This document shows positions 61,080 to 64,000 of a DNA stretch of 64,000 nt, piece after piece. The notes beneath the pieces were generated by a model. It was not told the DNA's origin and did not search any database. It worked only from the letters and a program-made list of their open reading frames with translations. The stretch's first letter is position 1. Every line of letters begins with the position of its first letter. The position numbers and the translations under genes were made by a program. Origin of the DNA: Desulfarculaceae bacterium (lineage in GTDB: Bacteria > Desulfobacterota > Desulfarculia > Desulfarculales > Desulfarculaceae); NCBI GenBank assembly GCA_021737145.1, contig JAIPEN010000006.1, positions 1 to 64,000 on the forward strand, read 5' to 3'.

Positions 61080-61964
61080 CTATTGATCGCCCACGAAGTC
61101 GGGGCGGAAGGCGCCGCGGGGCAGGGTCAGGGCCCGGGCGATTTCGTCTCGCAGGCGGGCGCGGTCAACCGGCAGGCGCCCGCTGAGGTTGACGTAGTTG
61201 GTGTAGTGATCGCTATGCAGGCTCAGGGGGCCGCCCAGCCCCGCGATGAGCCGGTCCGCCTCGGCCAGGACTTGGTGGGGGGTGCACAGGGTGAAGCGGC
61301 CCTTGTCGATCTGGTGCAGCAGCAGGGTGCGGCGCTTGGGCAAAAGGGTGCGCAGGCGCAGGGTGGGCTCGCCCGCCTGGTTGATGCGGTCGATCACCTG
61401 GGCGGTGGCCTCGGCGTGGGCCAGGGAGTCCTCGGGCCCGGCCAGGCCCAGGATCACGTAGAGGCTCAGCTCCAGGCCCGCCGCCAGGGCCATGCGTCCG
61501 GCCCGGGCCTGCTCCCGGCTGGTAACGCCCTTTTTCACCCGGAGCAGGGTGGGGTCGTGGCCGCTCTCCAGGCCCAGGTGCAAACGGCTCAGGCCCGCCT
61601 CGCGCAGGGCGCTGAGGCCCTCGGGGCCATGGGCCAGGATGCTGTTCACCCCCGCGTAGACCGTGATGCGCGCGAGACTGGGCCACAGCTTGCGGGCCTG
61701 GGCGCAGACCTCGGCCAGCTCGGCGGTGGGCATGGCCAGGCTGTCGCCCGCCGGCAAAAACAGGGTGCGCACCCGGTTGCCCAGTTCGGCATGGGCCTCC
61801 CGGAGGTCGGCGATGATCTCGTTCACCGGGCGCACCCGGAAGCGGGGGCCGCGCTTGTAGGTGCAGCAAAAGGAGCACTTGTTGTGGGGGCAGCCCACCG
61901 TGGCCTGCACCAGCAGGCTGTCCGCCTCCGAGGGCGGCCGGTAGATGGGGCCTTGGTAAAACAT
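61080..61964 (-). CDS. Radical SAM protein
   Basis: 294 aa from ATG 61964 (MFYQGPIYRPPSEADSLLVQ is the usual start of this group; an ATG at 62000 adds 12 residues). The cluster Cys are C25, C30 and C33 (GCPHNKCSFC), a C-x4-C-x2-C variant known for this subgroup. GLSRLHLGLESGHDPTL and LYVILGLAG are typical of the Elp3/MiaB-like radical SAM core. No SPASM or B12 domain. Substrate unknown. It is divergent from the ASKHA gene, with starts about 100 bp apart. Confidence 0.88.
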   Translation of the reverse strand: MFYQGPIYRPPSEADSLLVQATVGCPHNKCSFCCTYKRGPRFRVRPVNEIIADLREAHAELGNRVRTLFLPAGDSLAMPTAELAEVCAQARKLWPSLARITVYAGVNSILAHGPEGLSALREAGLSRLHLGLESGHDPTLLRVKKGVTSREQARAGRMALAAGLELSLYVILGLAGPEDSLAHAEATAQVIDRINQAGEPTLRLRTLLPKRRTLLLHQIDKGRFTLCTPHQVLAEADRLIAGLGGPLSLHSDHYTNYVNLSGRLPVDRARLRDEIARALTLPRGAFRPDFVGDQ

Positions 61965-62066
61965 GCCCAAAAGGCTACACCTTGCCTGGGAAAGGCGCAT
62001 CCTGATTGGTTTGACATTCACCCCCAGGGCTGCCAACATTTCCAGCGGATAACCCACCTTGGAAGA

Positions 62067-63680
62067 ATGATGAGCAACTGCGCCAAATACTTTGTAGAGT
62101 TGACCCCGCCCAGCCTGGGCGACAACACCGGCACCATCGACCGGCTGGCCAAGGCCTTGGCCAAGAAGCTGGACGCCTGGCCCGCCGCGCCGGTAAAAAG
62201 GCTGGACCGTTTCGCCTCGGTGATCCGGGAGAGCAACCACGCGGTGACCGCCACGGTCTGCCCAGGGCCCTCCGGGCCGGTGCTGGTGGAGGTGGAGGCG
62301 GGCGATACGGCGTCCGGGGCAATGGACCCGGCCCTGGCAAAGCGCGTGGCCGAGGTGCCGCCCGCGCTGTGGGGAAACAGCGGCCTGGGCGTGGCCCTGG
62401 ACGTGGGCTCCACCCACTTGCAGGCCACGCTGCACGATTTGGCCGACGGCTCCGAGTTGGCCAAGGGAACCCGGCTCAACCCCCAGGCCGAGCTGGGGGC
62501 GGACGTGCTGACCCGCATCCACGCCGCGGCCCAGCCCGGCGGCCAGGAGCGGCTGCACGCCATGCTGGTGGAGGCGGCCCAGGGAGTCATCGAGGACATG
62601 TGTTTCCGGGCCCGCCGCCAGCCCTACGAGGTGACGGGCCTGGTGGCCGCGGGCAACACCACCATGACCCACTTTTTCCTGGGCCTGGATGTGCAGTCCA
62701 TCCCCCGCGAGCCCTACATCCCCCTGGTCAACCGGCCCAGCCCCTTCTTTGCCCGCGACGTGGGCCTGAGCCTGGACCCGGAGGCGGTGGCCTGGGCCCT
62801 GCCCAACGTGGGCTCCTATTTCGGCGGCGACCTGGTGGCGGGCATCGTGGCCGCGGACCTGCACCAGCGGCCCGACGTGGCCCTGCTGGTGGACGTGGGC
62901 ACCAACGCCGAGGTGGTGCTGGGCAACCGCGAATGGCTGGTGGCCTGCGCCGGGGCGGCCGGCCCGGCCCTGGAGAGCGGGGTGGCCAAGATGGGCATCC
63001 TGGCCCAGCCCGGGGCCATCGAGGGGGTTCGGATCGACCCCGGGAGCCTGGAGCCCGCCCTCAAGATAATCCCCGGCCCGGACGGCTCCACCCCCAAGGC
63101 CAAGGGCCTGTGCGGCTCGGGCCTGTTGCAGCTTTTGGCCCAACTCTACCTGACCCGCATCATGGACATGCGGGGCAAGTTCCGGGTGTACGAGCATCCC
63201 CGCATCTTCGAGAGCGACGAGGGCTGGGCCTATATCGTGGCCACCCCCGAGGAGAGCGCCAGCGGCGAGCCCATCTACGTGGACGAGGTGGAGATCGACA
63301 TTTTGCTGCGCTCCAAGGCGGCCATGTACACCATCCTGCGCACGGTGCTTTTGGAGGTGGGGCTGGACTTCGGCGATTTGAGCGCCTTTTTCGTGGCCGG
63401 CGCCTTTGGCAACGTCATCGACCCGGAGACGGCCATCACCCTGGGCATGCTGCCCGACCTGCCCCGGGAGCGCTTCGTGCCCCTGGGCAACTCCTCCCTG
63501 GCCGGCTGCACCAAGCTCTTGCTGGAGCCCGAGTCCCGGCCCTCGGTGGAGGCGGTGGTGGGGCGGCTCACCTATCTGGAGCTCAACGTGAACCAGGCCC
63601 TGATGAACCGCTTCTCGGCCGCCCGCTTCATACCCCACACCGATCCCGGCCGCTTCCCCAGCGTGCCGGTCTGGCACTAA
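62067..63680 (+). CDS. ASKHA-domain ATPase, corrinoid-activation (RACE)-like, without ferredoxin domain
   Basis: 537 aa; ATG 62067 and ATG 62070 are both possible. The ATPase region carries ALDVGSTHLQATLHDLADG, VTGLVAAGNTTMTHFFLG, LLVDVGTNAEVVLGN and CAGAAGPALESGVAKMG, and the C-terminal VAGAFGNVIDPETAITLGM. It belongs to the DUF4445/RamA-RACE family that reactivates corrinoid proteins of methyltransferases by reduction. The usual N-terminal [2Fe-2S] domain is missing: the first ~100 residues have no CxxxxCxxC set. It would need an outside electron donor, or has a different target. No methyltransferase gene lies nearby. Confidence 0.85.
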   Translation: MMSNCAKYFVELTPPSLGDNTGTIDRLAKALAKKLDAWPAAPVKRLDRFASVIRESNHAVTATVCPGPSGPVLVEVEAGDTASGAMDPALAKRVAEVPPALWGNSGLGVALDVGSTHLQATLHDLADGSELAKGTRLNPQAELGADVLTRIHAAAQPGGQERLHAMLVEAAQGVIEDMCFRARRQPYEVTGLVAAGNTTMTHFFLGLDVQSIPREPYIPLVNRPSPFFARDVGLSLDPEAVAWALPNVGSYFGGDLVAGIVAADLHQRPDVALLVDVGTNAEVVLGNREWLVACAGAAGPALESGVAKMGILAQPGAIEGVRIDPGSLEPALKIIPGPDGSTPKAKGLCGSGLLQLLAQLYLTRIMDMRGKFRVYEHPRIFESDEGWAYIVATPEESASGEPIYVDEVEIDILLRSKAAMYTILRTVLLEVGLDFGDLSAFFVAGAFGNVIDPETAITLGMLPDLPRERFVPLGNSSLAGCTKLLLEPESRPSVEAVVGRLTYLELNVNQALMNRFSAARFIPHTDPGRFPSVPVWH

Positions 63681-63690
63681 AGAGGCCGCC

Positions 63691-64000
63691 ATGCAAGACG
63701 CCCCGGAGCTAAGGCCGCGCGCCGAACAGCTCAGCGGGCGCAAGCTGAGCCGGGTGCGCCTGGTGCACGACACCAGTATGTTCATGGAGCTGGAGCCCGG
63801 CGACGTGCTGGAGCTGGAAGGCGTGCGCTTCGTGGTCACCGGCACCGAGTACGAGGGGCGCTTCGGCCTGTCCGACCAGCCCAAGCCCTGGGTCAAGCGG
63901 GCCGTGGCCTGGGAAGACGGCTCGGCCAAGATCATCAAGCTGGTGTTCCACGAGGAGTTCCACCGCATGGTGGGCGGCTTCAAGGTGCGCTGCTACCGCT
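63691..64000 (+). CDS. Hypothetical protein, cut by window end
   Basis: 103 codons are visible from ATG 63691, open to the window edge. It starts 10 bp after the ASKHA stop, so probably cotranscribed. The segments RVRLVHDTSMFMELEPGDVL and KPWVKRAVAWEDGSAKIIKL suggest a beta-rich domain. It is not recognised; one possibility is a kinase-like protein, as HEEFHRMVGG follows KLVF. Function cannot be stated. Confidence 0.6.
   Translation, partial: MQDAPELRPRAEQLSGRKLSRVRLVHDTSMFMELEPGDVLELEGVRFVVTGTEYEGRFGLSDQPKPWVKRAVAWEDGSAKIIKLVFHEEFHRMVGGFKVRCYR

Noticed and set aside
61080-63983. 967-codon minus-strand open frame
   Set aside because: Only its C-terminal 294 residues are a real radical SAM protein; the rest is antisense to the ASKHA gene.

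Overview
The window reads as a GC-rich chromosome segment of an anaerobic deltaproteobacterium, most likely a sulfate-reducing or syntrophic Desulfarculales/Desulfobacterota type. The reasons are a heterodisulfide-reductase/flavin-oxidoreductase (Hdr-Flx) cluster that uses selenocysteine, a hydrogenase-maturation locus, TRAP transporters, CoA-linked short-chain acid catabolism with ETF, a stand-alone ASKHA-type corrinoid-activation ATPase, and the general gene style. The taxonomic placement is inference.

Layout. (1) 0-3.3 kb: TAXI-type TRAP binding protein, an ANTAR antiterminator, polyprenyl diphosphate synthase and tRNA-Leu(UAA). (2) 3.35-23.7 kb: an island-like block lying between two tRNA-Leu genes whose 3' ends both point into it. 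It opens with tandem repeats and a truncated cas9 start in AT-rich DNA. A long plus-strand catabolic run follows: two MaoC-like proteins, a CaiB CoA-transferase, a DctPQM TRAP transporter, thiolase, a 4-hydroxybutyryl-CoA dehydratase-type enzyme, 3-hydroxyacyl-CoA dehydrogenase, a TetR regulator, a MaoC hydratase, an acyl-CoA synthetase and a crotonase. The island ends with debris (restriction-modification fragment, broken IS3) and a minus-strand acyl-CoA dehydrogenase-EtfB-EtfA set in which EtfA carries a C-terminal HTH-cupin. Together the plus-strand genes cover every step from external 4-hydroxybutyrate (or a close relative) to acetyl-CoA.

(3) 23.7-32.6 kb: tRNA-Leu(CAA), pyrR, then the main highlight, an hdrA-mvhD-fdhB-like-flxB-flxA-hdrCB-like cluster. 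Three of its genes are each interrupted by one in-frame TGA at a position that is Cys in relatives, and each TGA has a plausible bacterial SECIS hairpin just downstream. They are best read as three selenoproteins (U62, U70, U232) rather than six broken ORFs. The cluster should make a cytoplasmic electron-bifurcating or confurcating complex joining NAD(P)H, ferredoxin and a disulfide or other thiol acceptor.

(4) 32.6-42.3 kb: housekeeping and hypothetical genes, including DinG helicase, a CBS-ACT protein, PBP1A, a metallo-beta-lactamase-fold protein, and a small protein with a WhiB-like four-cysteine pattern. (5) 42.3-49.6 kb: hypA-hypB-hypF-hypD-uxaA-hypE, which lacks hypC and has a UxaA-family dehydratase inserted between hypD and hypE. 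(6) 49.6-64 kb: glycosyltransferase, QueD, zinc-ribbon protein, FG-GAP lipoprotein-like secreted protein, penicillin-binding transpeptidase, SerS, MASE3-PAS sensor, thiolase plus DUF35 partner, LysM protein, radical SAM protein, ASKHA ATPase and a truncated hypothetical gene at the window edge. Two related, hairpin-rich intergenic repeats occur near 53.85 and 60.95 kb in opposite orientation.
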